8,802 bases of DNA from Betaproteobacteria bacterium (GCA_009693345.1 SHXL01000115.1:1-8802); one strand, 5' to 3'. Counted from the first letter of the stretch, positions 1-6,556 are shown. The notes: generated by a model not told the origin, from the letters alone. Made by a program: numbers and translations.

Positions 1-1
1 G

Positions 2-481
2 GTCCTCGTCGGCCATTCCGACGGCGCTTCCATTGCGCTGATCCATGCGGGTACCTATCCGGTCCGGGGGGTGGTGGCGATGGCGCCGCATGTCTTTATT
101 GAAGATGTCTGCGTGAATTCAATACAGGAGGCGGCAAGGCAATTCGAAACAACCGACTTGCCAATGAGCCTGGGCAGGTATCATAGGAACTCGCGCAAGA
201 CTTTCCACCTCTGGGCCGATGCCTGGCTCGACCCGGCGTTCCGGAAGTGGACCATCGAGGAATACCTGCCGCGCATCCGCTGTCCGGTGTTGGCGATCCA
301 GGGCGAGGGCGACGAGTACGGCAGCATGGCGCAGCTGGATGCCATTGCGCGGCAGGCCGGAGGGGCTTGCGAATTATTGAAACTGCCCAAGTGCGGCCAT
401 TCACCGCAAAAAGATAAACCGGAGAAGGTTTTGCATTCCGTTTCAGGCTTCATAAAGAAAATCATTGGAACAAGCCCTTAA
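2..481 (+). CDS. Alpha/beta hydrolase, C-terminal part (5' end outside window)
   Basis: The reading frame is open from base 2, so the gene starts upstream of the window. It opens with the nucleophile elbow G-H-S-D-G-A; the nucleophile serine codon is at 17-19. The other members of the catalytic triad can be placed by position: an aspartate in the GEGDEYG loop (codon 311-313), after a typical CPVLAIQGEGD strand, and a histidine in KCGHSP (codon 398-400). The visible 159 residues therefore carry the complete triad and the lid region, and only the N-terminal strands and oxyanion loop are missing. The family hydrolyses esters, amides or C-C bonds in small molecules; nothing here fixes the substrate. 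The last 17 nt overlap the start of the transporter gene, so the two are probably co-transcribed. The fold assignment is firm, the substrate unknown. Confidence 0.9.
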   Translation, partial: VLVGHSDGASIALIHAGTYPVRGVVAMAPHVFIEDVCVNSIQEAARQFETTDLPMSLGRYHRNSRKTFHLWADAWLDPAFRKWTIEEYLPRIRCPVLAIQGEGDEYGSMAQLDAIARQAGGACELLKLPKCGHSPQKDKPEKVLHSVSGFIKKIIGTSP

Positions 482-1667
482 GACAGACATCCGCACCATA
501 AGCCTGGTGTCCCTCGCGCACGGGCTGTCGCATTTCTTCCAGATCGCCACCGCGGTGGTGTTTCCGCTGATCAAGGACGACCTGGGGGTCACCTACGTCG
601 AGCTGGGCGGCACGGTGGCTCTCTACTACACGGTGAGCGGTATCTGCCAGACCGCGGCCGGATTCGCGGTGGACCGCTTCGGCGCGCGGCGCGTGCTGTT
701 CTTCGGCCTCCTGTTGAGCACGGCAGGCGCGTTGATCGCGGGGCTGTCGCAGAGCTACGCGATGCTGGTGACGGCGGCCGTGGTGGGCGGCATCGGCAAC
801 AGCGTGTTTCATCCCTGCGATTTATCAATTCTCAATGCGCGCGTGCATCGCGAGCGCCTGGGCTACGCCTTCAGCGGGCACGGCCTCGCCGGCTACCTGG
901 GCTACGCTCTGGCGCCGATCTACGGCATCACCATGGCCGCGGCGGCGGGCTGGCGCGGCGCCTTGCTCGGCGCGGCGGCGCTCGGCGCGCTGGTGATCGT
1001 CGTGCTGGCGGTGTTCCGGGACGAGATCCATGTCGCGCCGGCGGACGGCCGCCACGGCGGTGCTCAGAGTGGGCTGATGGCCGATATCCGGATCCTGGCG
1101 TCGCTGCCGGTACTGATGTGCTTCGGCTACTTCATCCTCGCTTCGGTCGCTTTCATCGCGACGCAGAACTTCGGCGTCGTTACCTTCATGGCGCTGTATG
1201 GCGTGAGCGCGGTGTTCGCCTCGGCGGCGCTGACCTCCTACCTGCTGGGCGGCGCGGCGGGGATCCTCGCCGGCGGCTTCGTCGCGGTGCGCACTTCGCG
1301 CCAAGATATTGTCGCGGTCGGCGGCATGGCCGTCAGCGCGCTGCTCATGTTCACGATCGCTTCGACCTGGTTCGTTCCGGCGTTCCTGCCGCTGCTGTGC
1401 GCGGCGGCCGGTTTCTTCACCGGCATGACGGGTCCGTCACGCGACCTCATCGTGCGCGCGACCGCGCCGCCGGGCTCGACCGGCAAGGTCTATGGTTTCG
1501 TCTATTCCGGCCTCGACGTCGGCTCCATGGTGACGCCGCTTTATTTCGGCTGGCTGCTCGACGGCGGCCGGCCGTCGGTGGTGATCTATACGGTGGTGGT
1601 GACCGCGATCCTGACCATTGCGACGGTTCTGAATCTTCCCGGTAACCGGGAACCCGCGAAAGGCTAG
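465..1667 (+). CDS. MFS transporter, fosmidomycin-resistance (Fsr)-like
   Basis: A 400-residue, highly hydrophobic protein, normal for a 12-helix major facilitator transporter of the inner membrane. Residues 66-77 (GFAVDRFGARRV) are the loop 2-3 motif A typical of MFS. The segment around 107-120 (VGGIGNSVFHP) and the glycine-rich HGLAGYLGYALAP near 139-151 resemble the Fsr/fosmidomycin-resistance branch. A second motif-like stretch, with GPSRDL and later STGKVYGFVYSG, lies at 323-349 in the C-terminal half. The likely role is proton-driven export of a small molecule; the substrate is unknown. The start chosen is TTG at 465, which overlaps the hydrolase gene by 17 nt. A GTG at 507 (residue 15, just before SLAHGLSHFF) is an alternative, and neither has a strong Shine-Dalgarno, so translational coupling is plausible. 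The family call is firm; the Fsr-like subfamily is from memory of the motif. Confidence 0.9.
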   Translation: MEQALKTDIRTISLVSLAHGLSHFFQIATAVVFPLIKDDLGVTYVELGGTVALYYTVSGICQTAAGFAVDRFGARRVLFFGLLLSTAGALIAGLSQSYAMLVTAAVVGGIGNSVFHPCDLSILNARVHRERLGYAFSGHGLAGYLGYALAPIYGITMAAAAGWRGALLGAAALGALVIVVLAVFRDEIHVAPADGRHGGAQSGLMADIRILASLPVLMCFGYFILASVAFIATQNFGVVTFMALYGVSAVFASAALTSYLLGGAAGILAGGFVAVRTSRQDIVAVGGMAVSALLMFTIASTWFVPAFLPLLCAAAGFFTGMTGPSRDLIVRATAPPGSTGKVYGFVYSGLDVGSMVTPLYFGWLLDGGRPSVVIYTVVVTAILTIATVLNLPGNREPAKG

Positions 1668-1681
1668 TTCGCGCTGGCAGG

Positions 1682-1707
1682 ACGCGTCATTAAGACGCGT
1701 ATTTGTT
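1682..1707 (+). terminator. Hairpin between convergent genes, putative terminator
   Basis: A perfect 7-bp inverted repeat, ACGCGTC / GACGCGT, with a 5-nt ATTAA loop (1682-1700). It is followed on the plus strand by the T-rich ATTTGTT. It sits 14 nt after the transporter stop, so it fits a short rho-independent terminator for the hydrolase-transporter unit. The T tract is weak. The stop codon of the minus-strand aldolase gene (1690-1692) lies inside the loop. Confidence 0.45.
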
Positions 1708-2472
1708 GCCGCGGCGCTCAAGCAGGCGCAGCAGCGCGGGCCAGTCCTTGTGCGAGGCGGGGCGCCCGGGACGCTCGAGCTGTTTGGCCGCATTGTCGCC
1801 GGCCTGCTTGCTCATCTGCAGCACGTTGTCCATGCCGCCGGCCATCGCGTCGACCTGGATCTGGCAGGCGCAATCGAGGTAGTACATCAGCTCGAAGGCC
1901 TCGCGCACCGACTCGCCCAGCGTCAGCAGGCCGTGGTTGCGCAGGATCATCGCTTTCGAGGTCCTGCCCAGGTCCTTCGCCATGCGCGTGCGCTCGTCCA
2001 TGTCGAGCGCGACGCCTTCGTAGTCGTGGTAGCTGACCTGGCGCTGCACGCGCATCGCGTGCTGGCTGATCGGCAGCAGGCCGCATTTCATCGCAGACAC
2101 CGCGACGCCGGCGCGCGTGTGCGTATGGATGACGCACTCCGCCTCGGGCCGGGCCTCGTGCACGCAGCCGTGGATCACGAAACCGGCCTCGTTGTAGCCG
2201 AGGCCGAGCGGGTCATCCAGCACCTTGCCGTCGTGGCCGATGCGGATCAGGTTCGAGGCGGTGATCTCCTCGAACATCAGGCCGTAGGGATTGATGAGGA
2301 ACTCGTGGTGGCCGGGCAGGCGCGCCGAGAAGTGGGTGTAGATCAGGTCGGTCCACTTGAAGAACGCGGCCAGGTGGTAGGCGGCCGCGAGGTCGACCCG
2401 CAGGCTCCACTCTTCCTTGCTGACGCGCTCCCTAACGGACTTCGACTTTCTCGGCTTGAGGATGGCGCTCAT
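1690..2472 (-). CDS. Class II aldolase/adducin family protein
   Basis: A 260-residue protein of the class II aldolase/adducin fold, a metal-dependent family that includes L-fuculose-phosphate aldolase, ribulose-phosphate 4-epimerase and bacterial enzymes of unknown substrate. The Zn ligands are present: His116 and His118 in the IHTHTRAG motif and His180 in LRNHG. A glutamate at 95 (NEAGFVIH) matches the catalytic acid position. This full set argues for an active metalloenzyme and not an adducin-like non-enzymatic member. INPYGLMFEEITASNL (60-75) is typical of the proteobacterial subgroup usually annotated only as class II aldolase/adducin family. The ATG at 2472 is supported by AAGGAG 7 nt upstream, although it lies inside the end of dusA (41-nt overlap). 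It is the last gene of the reductase-dusA-aldolase run and converges on the transporter gene. The substrate cannot be read from sequence. Confidence 0.93.
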   Translation of the reverse strand: MSAILKPRKSKSVRERVSKEEWSLRVDLAAAYHLAAFFKWTDLIYTHFSARLPGHHEFLINPYGLMFEEITASNLIRIGHDGKVLDDPLGLGYNEAGFVIHGCVHEARPEAECVIHTHTRAGVAVSAMKCGLLPISQHAMRVQRQVSYHDYEGVALDMDERTRMAKDLGRTSKAMILRNHGLLTLGESVREAFELMYYLDCACQIQVDAMAGGMDNVLQMSKQAGDNAAKQLERPGRPASHKDWPALLRLLERRGNKYAS

Positions 2473-3430
2473 AGGGGTTCTCCTTGGACGACGTGGATTC
2501 TACTGCTTCCATTGCTTCCAGCAGGAGGGCCGGTTCGTTCTGCGAAAGGCGCGCCGGGTCCGACAGCATGCGGCGCCACAGGCGCGCGCGGCGGTGGCCG
2601 TGGTACAGGCCGAGCATGTGGCGGGCGACGTTTCTGACTTTGACTTCATTAAAAAGACTTCTCTTCAAGTAGGCATACATGGCCAGCACCACATCGCGTC
2701 GCGTCTTTCCGGCATCGGCCAAGACCCAGGGGTCGTGATACGCGGCGCGGCCGTTCATGACACCGTCCACTTGATGTAAATGCTTTTCGATGGAAGCCAA
2801 GGAAGAAATGCCCCCATTGATCACGATTTCGAGGGCGGGGAAGTCGCGTTTCAGGCGGTAAACAAATTCATACTTGAGTGGCGGGACTTCGCGGTTTTCC
2901 TTCGGCGAGAGGCCTTTCAGCACCGCATTGCGCGCATGGACGATGAACGTCCGGCAGCCCGCTGCCGAAACCGTGGATACGAATTTCTCCATGAAAGAAA
3001 AATCTTCCATGGCGTTCAACCCGACGCGATGCTTGACCGTGACCGGGATCTTCACGGCCTCGCGCATCGCGCGCACGCAATCGGCCACCAGCTCCGGCTC
3101 GGCCATCAGGCAGGCGCCGAAGGCGCCGCGCTGCACGCGCTCGCTCGGACAGCCGATGTTGAGGTTCACTTCATCGTAGCCGTATTGCTCGACCAGCCTT
3201 GCGCATTGGGCGAGTTCTTCCGGCTCGCTGCCGCCCAGCTGCGCCGCCACCGGATGCTCCTCAGGGCTGAACGCCAGGTGCCGCTCGACGTTGCCGTGCA
3301 GCAGGGCGCCGGTGGTGATCATTTCGGTATAGAGAAAGGCGCTCGCGGAGACCTGCCGCAGGAAATAACGGCAGTGCCGGTCCGTCCAGTCCATCATCGG
3401 CGCGACGCACAACCGATGCGCGGTTGGCAC
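2432..3430 (-). CDS. dusA: tRNA-dihydrouridine(20/20a) synthase DusA
   Basis: A 332-residue FMN enzyme (E. coli DusA is about 330) that reduces uridine to dihydrouridine at positions 20/20a of the tRNA D-loop using NADPH. The N-terminal APMMDWTDRHCR (10-21) is a DusA signature. The catalytic Cys94 is in NLNIGCPS. FMN- and substrate-binding residues are visible as VKHR (132-135), HAR (165-167) and NGG (205-207). GRAAYHDPW (227-235) is the DusA-type loop before the C-terminal helical tRNA-binding domain. The start is GTG at 3430, which directly follows the reductase stop (TAG then GTG, no gap), so translation probably depends on the upstream gene. About 20 residues after EAMEAVE (306-311) look unconserved and run into the aldolase gene. 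The subfamily call is strong. Confidence 0.96.
   Translation of the reverse strand: MPTAHRLCVAPMMDWTDRHCRYFLRQVSASAFLYTEMITTGALLHGNVERHLAFSPEEHPVAAQLGGSEPEELAQCARLVEQYGYDEVNLNIGCPSERVQRGAFGACLMAEPELVADCVRAMREAVKIPVTVKHRVGLNAMEDFSFMEKFVSTVSAAGCRTFIVHARNAVLKGLSPKENREVPPLKYEFVYRLKRDFPALEIVINGGISSLASIEKHLHQVDGVMNGRAAYHDPWVLADAGKTRRDVVLAMYAYLKRSLFNEVKVRNVARHMLGLYHGHRRARLWRRMLSDPARLSQNEPALLLEAMEAVESTSSKENPYERHPQAEKVEVR
2480..2485 (-). promoter_or_regulatory. Shine-Dalgarno of the class II aldolase gene, inside dusA
   Basis: AAGGAG on the minus strand, 7 nt before the ATG at 2472. It lies within the last codons of dusA and so supports the long overlap of the two reading frames. Confidence 0.7.
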
Positions 3431-4408
3431 CTACTTGTACTGCCCTGAGGATTCCGCCCGCAGGCGCGCGAGACCCGCCAGGCTTTCGGTGAACGGCGCG
3501 GCGACGCCCGCCTTGCGGGCGATCTCGAGCGTGCCGGTGAGCAGGCCGTCGATTTCCAGCATCTTGCCGGCTTCCATGTCCTGCAGCATCGAGGTCTTGA
3601 AGACGCCGAGTTTGCGCGCCATGTCCAGACGCGCCTCCGGGTCGATGTCCGCGTCCACGCCCACGGCGCGGCCGATGGCGAGGCACTCTCGCATGATCGT
3701 GATCATGTAGGCCTTCACGTATTCATCGGCGATGAGGCGATTAGCGGTCGATAGCGTCAGGGCCGATACCGGGTTGAAGCTGATGTTGCCGAGCAGCTTG
3801 ACCCAGAATTCCTTCTCGATGAAATCGCTCTCGACGGCCGCGAATCCCGCTTCATTGAGCGCGGCGGCAAGCGCGTGGGTGCGCGCGGTGTTCGCGCCAC
3901 CGGGCTCACCGAGGATCAGGCGCTGCCCCATGTTGTGGCTGATCAGGCCGGGCTCCGGCGTGGAGGCGGCAAGATGGATGACGCAGCCGACGATACGTTC
4001 GGTCGGCATCGCGGCGCGGATCGCCCCCCCGGGATCGAGCGTGTCAAGACGCAGCTTGCCGCCGCCGAACTTGAGGCGGTCGAAAAACCACCACGGCACG
4101 CCGTTCATCGCAGTGACGATCGAGGTTGCCGGGCCGAGCAGCGGCGCGATGCCCGCCGCGACCTCGGGCAGGCTCTGGCCCTTGACCGCGACGATCACGT
4201 AATCCTGTGTCTCGAGCCTGGAGGGATCGTTGGTCGCGTTGATCCGTACCTGGAATTCCTTGCCATCCGAAACCACCCGCAACCCTTTTGCGAGGATCGA
4301 TGTAAAGTGGGCGCCACGGGCGACGACAGAGACCTCGTGGCCCGCCTGCGCGAGCCGGCCGGCGATCAGGCCGCCGACCGCACCGGCGCCGTAAATGCAT
4401 ATTTTCAT
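3431..4408 (-). CDS. 2-dehydropantoate 2-reductase (PanE/ApbA) family
   Basis: A 325-residue NADPH-dependent reductase. The Rossmann motif GAGAVGG is at 7-13. Residues matching the E. coli PanE active site can be located: Asn102 in MNGVP, Lys204 and Asn208 in WVKLLGNISFNP, Ser273 in TSMLQD and Glu285 in LEID. The enzyme would reduce ketopantoate to pantoate in pantothenate/CoA synthesis, or act on a related 2-oxo acid. Proteobacteria often carry several paralogues, and this one is slightly longer than E. coli PanE (303). I therefore give no gene symbol. The start is ATG at 4408. There is no clear Shine-Dalgarno; a TAGAAT box at 4415-4420 (minus) would start transcription at about the ATG, so the message may be leaderless. 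It is the first gene of a run with dusA and the aldolase gene, 40 bp from the divergent msrA. Confidence 0.92.
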   Translation of the reverse strand: MKICIYGAGAVGGLIAGRLAQAGHEVSVVARGAHFTSILAKGLRVVSDGKEFQVRINATNDPSRLETQDYVIVAVKGQSLPEVAAGIAPLLGPATSIVTAMNGVPWWFFDRLKFGGGKLRLDTLDPGGAIRAAMPTERIVGCVIHLAASTPEPGLISHNMGQRLILGEPGGANTARTHALAAALNEAGFAAVESDFIEKEFWVKLLGNISFNPVSALTLSTANRLIADEYVKAYMITIMRECLAIGRAVGVDADIDPEARLDMARKLGVFKTSMLQDMEAGKMLEIDGLLTGTLEIARKAGVAAPFTESLAGLARLRAESSGQYK

Positions 4409-4410
4409 GG

Positions 4411-4419
4411 TGCTATTCT
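4411..4419 (+). promoter_or_regulatory. Possible extended -10 promoter of msrA
   Basis: TGCTATTCT fits the extended -10 pattern TGnTATaaT. It predicts a transcript start near 4426, leaving a leader of about 23 nt with GGAG (4437-4440) 8 nt before the msrA ATG. No recognisable -35 is present, which extended -10 promoters tolerate. The same bases read on the minus strand give TAGAAT (4415-4420), a candidate -10 for the divergent reductase gene. Both are unproven. Confidence 0.35.
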
Positions 4420-4448
4420 AGCGGCCAGGTACTTCCGGAGACCCGCCC

Positions 4449-5105
4449 ATGTTCTCGTTCATGAAGAAGATGAAGACTCTGCTGCTGGCCAGCAGCACGA
4501 TCCCCGGCCGCGCTGCGCAAATACCGCTGCCGGAAACGCACTTCGTCAATGGCAACCGCATCGTGCCGCCGTTTCCTGACAGTATGGAGCGCGCGGTGTT
4601 CGGCCTGGGCTGCTTCTGGGGCGCGGAAAAACTGTTCTGGAAGGTACCGGGCGTCTACAGCACCGCGGTCGGCTACGCCGGCGGCGAGACGAAGAACCCG
4701 ACCTACGAGGAAGTCTGTTCCGGATTCACCAACCACACCGAGGCGGTGCTGGTGGTATTCGACCCGAAGCTGGTGAGCTACGAGACCTTGCTCAAGGCGT
4801 TCTGGGAAGGCCACGACCCGACGCAGGGCATGCGCCAGGGCAACGATTCGGGCACGCAGTACCGCTCGGCTGTTTACGCGTATGGCGAAGCGCAGCTGAA
4901 AAAAGCGCTTGCATCGAAAGAGATTTTCGAACGCGAGCTGAAAGAAAAGAAATTTCCATCCATAACGACGGAAATCAAGGCAGCCCCGGAGTTCTACTAC
5001 GCCGAGGACTACCACCAGCAGTATCTCGGCAAGAACCCGAACGGCTACTGCGGCCTGGGCGGCACCGGGGTTTCCTGCCCGGTGGGGATTGCAGTCGGCG
5101 CCTAG
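4449..5105 (+). CDS. msrA: Peptide-methionine (S)-S-oxide reductase MsrA
   Basis: A 218-residue enzyme that reduces methionine-S-sulfoxide in proteins and free methionine, recycled by thioredoxin. The catalytic Cys55 is in the invariant GCFWG motif (54-58). Two C-terminal cysteines, Cys201 (GYCG) and Cys210 (SCP), are placed as the resolving pair of the three-cysteine E. coli-type MsrA. Core motifs VGYAGG, NPTYEEVCSG, HDPTQGMRQGNDSGTQYRS and FYYAEDYHQQYL are all present. The 45-residue N-terminal extension before the core matches the long E. coli-like form (212 aa). There is no signal peptide, so the enzyme is probably cytosolic. The ATG at 4449 has GGAGA about 7 nt upstream. It diverges from the reductase gene, and the next gene begins 4 nt after its stop. 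Confidence 0.97.
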   Translation: MFSFMKKMKTLLLASSTIPGRAAQIPLPETHFVNGNRIVPPFPDSMERAVFGLGCFWGAEKLFWKVPGVYSTAVGYAGGETKNPTYEEVCSGFTNHTEAVLVVFDPKLVSYETLLKAFWEGHDPTQGMRQGNDSGTQYRSAVYAYGEAQLKKALASKEIFERELKEKKFPSITTEIKAAPEFYYAEDYHQQYLGKNPNGYCGLGGTGVSCPVGIAVGA

Positions 5106-5109
5106 TGCG

Positions 5110-5298
5110 ATGGAAGTGAACCGCTCGGCGTCCGGTGACCTGCTGCTCGGGCCGCCGGTGCGCGAGCGCGTCGGGCAGGGGATCATTGTGCTCGTGTTCT
5201 ACGCCCTGTTCGCCTACGAGATGCTGGAAAAAATCGCGAGTGGGAATACGTCTCCGTGCAACTCGCCGGCGTTGCCGTTCTGGTCCTGCTGGGGGTGA
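5110..5298 (+). pseudogene. 5' part of an interrupted small two-TM protein gene
   Basis: ATG at 5110, 4 nt after the msrA stop, opens a frame that encodes a short polar N-terminus and one hydrophobic helix (GIIVLVFYALFAY, residues 24-36). It then reaches LEK at the A6 run 5228-5233. After that point this frame is out-of-character (Cys, Pro, Trp-rich) and stops at 5298. A -1 shift at the A run joins it to the frame of the next entry. The result would be one 158-residue protein with two adjacent membrane helices (about 24-38 and 51-71) and a C-terminal soluble domain. I read this piece as the true N-terminus of a gene broken by loss of one A, by a sequencing error, or bridged by slippage. There is no clear Shine-Dalgarno, and it is probably coupled to msrA. 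Confidence 0.6.
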
Positions 5299-5585
5299 TC
5301 GTCGCATTAGGGTTGTGGCTCGCGCGCCGCGAGCGTTACCGGTTCGACCACCAGGCACGGAGCGTGGAGCGTGACGGCAAGCAGATCTGCCGCTACGAGG
5401 AAGTCGAGCGGGTGCTGATAGATATCGGAAAAGAGGATGGCGAAAGCGTCTATCGCGTGAAGCTGTCGTTGCGCGGCGGTCAGGCGATTCCGATCAGCGA
5501 GAAAATCGCTGAAAAAGTCCTGGCCAACAAAACCGCCTATCCCATTGCCTCTGAAATCGGAGTCGTCGTGCGGGTGATGGACTAG
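5256..5585 (+). CDS. Small membrane-anchored protein of unknown function (3' part of interrupted gene)
   Basis: A frame of 109 residues from GTG 5256. It has one hydrophobic helix (LAGVAVLVLLGVIVALGLWL, about residues 3-22), a basic ARRER stop-transfer, then a beta-rich soluble domain (YRFDHQARSVERDG, CRYEEVERVLID, YRVKLSLRGG, AIPISE). That layout resembles small bacterial proteins with two N-terminal TM helices and a PH-like cytoplasmic domain, but I cannot name a family. The open frame continues upstream of the GTG without another usual start (back to about 5139), and residues such as REWEYVSV there read as real protein. This supports the view that it is the second half of the gene starting at 5110. 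The nearest purine-rich stretch, GGGA at 5242, is too weak and far to argue for independent initiation. Its stop overlaps that of the convergent SDR gene. Confidence 0.65.
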   Translation: MQLAGVAVLVLLGVIVALGLWLARRERYRFDHQARSVERDGKQICRYEEVERVLIDIGKEDGESVYRVKLSLRGGQAIPISEKIAEKVLANKTAYPIASEIGVVVRVMD

Positions 5586-6520
5586 CGGGCGAGGGCGCCG
5601 ATCGGCGCGGCGACTGACGCCGCGCTATTGACGCCCACTGGCGTCGGCGTGCGGCCGAGCAGGGCACGCAGCCGGTTGGCCTTGGGCAGGTTGTCGCGCG
5701 ACAACAGTTCCAGCACCGGCACGCCGTAGGGCGTGAGATGCAGCAGGTCGCACAGGCTGGCGGCGGCCAGTGCGACGAGATTCGGCACCGGCAGGCGCAG
5801 CGCGGGGTGGTCGTCGGGTCGCGCACGGATCGCGTCCAGGTGTTCCGCCAGGGTGCGGCGGACGCTGCCGCCGAGCTCTACTTCGCGCCAGTCGGCCCTG
5901 CCGCGCGTCTCGCACAGGACCACGATCGCTTCGGCGAGATCGCCGACGTCCAGCGCCGCGAAGCGCCCGCGCGCCGCCATCGGGATGCAGTGCACCGGCC
6001 AGCGCGCGAGCCTGCGCAGCCACACGGCGGCATAACCGCCTTCGCCCTCCAGCAAGGACGGTCGGACGATGCTGTAGTCGGCGCTTGTGTCGGCGATGGC
6101 GCGCTCGGCGGCGGCCTTGGAGCGGAGGAAGAGGCTGTAGGCGCGGGGCCGCAGGCCGAGCGCGGAGACGTGCACTAGGCGCACCCCGTCGCGCTCGCAG
6201 GCGAGCGCCAGGGCCGCGGGCGCCATGTTGTGCACCCGTTCGTAGGTTTCGGCGCCGCGCTCGCGCAGGATGCCGACCGCGTTGACGACAACGTCGACGT
6301 CACCGAGCAGGGGTTTCCAGACGTAACGGGTGGTGAGCGATTCGAAGTGGGTCTCGCGCAGCTCGACGTCGTGCAATGACGCGCGCAGCGCCGGCGGCAG
6401 CTTCTTCAGCGCGCGCTTCGGGTGGCGCGTGCCGATCACCACAGCGTGTCCCCGAGCGTGCAGCGCTGCCGCGACGTGGCGACCGACGAACCCGGTGCCG
6501 CCTAAGACCATTGCTCTCAT
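5582..6520 (-). CDS. NAD(P)-binding SDR, complex I NDUFA9-like atypical family
   Basis: A 312-residue atypical (SDR_a5-like) short-chain dehydrogenase-type protein. The N-terminal dinucleotide motif GGTGFVG (7-13) and TRHPKRA (31-37, a basic patch after strand 2 favouring NADP) are clear. VVNAVGIL (78-85), HVSALG (117-122) and RPSLLEGEGGY (153-163) follow the pattern of NDUFA9/YfcH-type proteins. The canonical catalytic YxxxK is not intact: Lys135 is present (FLRSK) but the Tyr position is Phe131. A non-classical reaction or an NAD(P)-binding accessory role is therefore likely. It is transcribed divergently from a GbsR-type regulator behind a strong promoter with a palindromic operator. ATG at 6520 was chosen; ATG at 6511 (residue 4) is an alternative, and neither has a strong Shine-Dalgarno. 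It converges on the gene ending at 5585 with a 4-nt overlap. Confidence 0.88.
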   Translation of the reverse strand: MRAMVLGGTGFVGRHVAAALHARGHAVVIGTRHPKRALKKLPPALRASLHDVELRETHFESLTTRYVWKPLLGDVDVVVNAVGILRERGAETYERVHNMAPAALALACERDGVRLVHVSALGLRPRAYSLFLRSKAAAERAIADTSADYSIVRPSLLEGEGGYAAVWLRRLARWPVHCIPMAARGRFAALDVGDLAEAIVVLCETRGRADWREVELGGSVRRTLAEHLDAIRARPDDHPALRLPVPNLVALAAASLCDLLHLTPYGVPVLELLSRDNLPKANRLRALLGRTPTPVGVNSAASVAAPIGALAR

Positions 6521-6538
6521 GATCTGTACTTTCGGTAA

Positions 6539-6556
6539 ATTCTGTCTTGACAGAAT
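6539..6556. promoter_or_regulatory. 18-bp palindromic operator
   Basis: A perfect inverted repeat, ATTCTGTC-TT-GACAGAAT (8-bp arms, 2-bp centre), between the divergent SDR and regulator genes. It covers the transcript start and touches the -10 box of the SDR promoter. It also contains TTGACA (6547-6552), a possible -35 for the regulator gene. The size and symmetry suit a dimeric winged-helix protein. The neighbouring GbsR/MarR regulator is the natural candidate, by inference. Confidence 0.7.

Noticed and set aside
1750..2637. A 295-codon open frame on the plus strand opposite the aldolase and dusA genes
   Set aside because: It lies antisense to two firmly identified genes, is His/Val/Arg-rich as expected from high-GC antisense translation, and has no recognisable motif.
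2780..3448. A 222-codon plus-strand frame opposite dusA
   Set aside because: It lies antisense to DusA, whose active-site residues are all in place. The composition is His/Arg-rich with no motif.
5063..5084. Inverted repeat CACCGGG/CCCGGTG near the end of msrA
   Set aside because: It encodes conserved MsrA C-terminal residues (GTGVSCPVG), has no T tract, and a 7-bp GC stem is expected by chance at this base composition.
4413..5186. A 257-codon minus-strand frame opposite msrA
   Set aside because: msrA is certain from its catalytic motifs, and the antisense product shows no family features.
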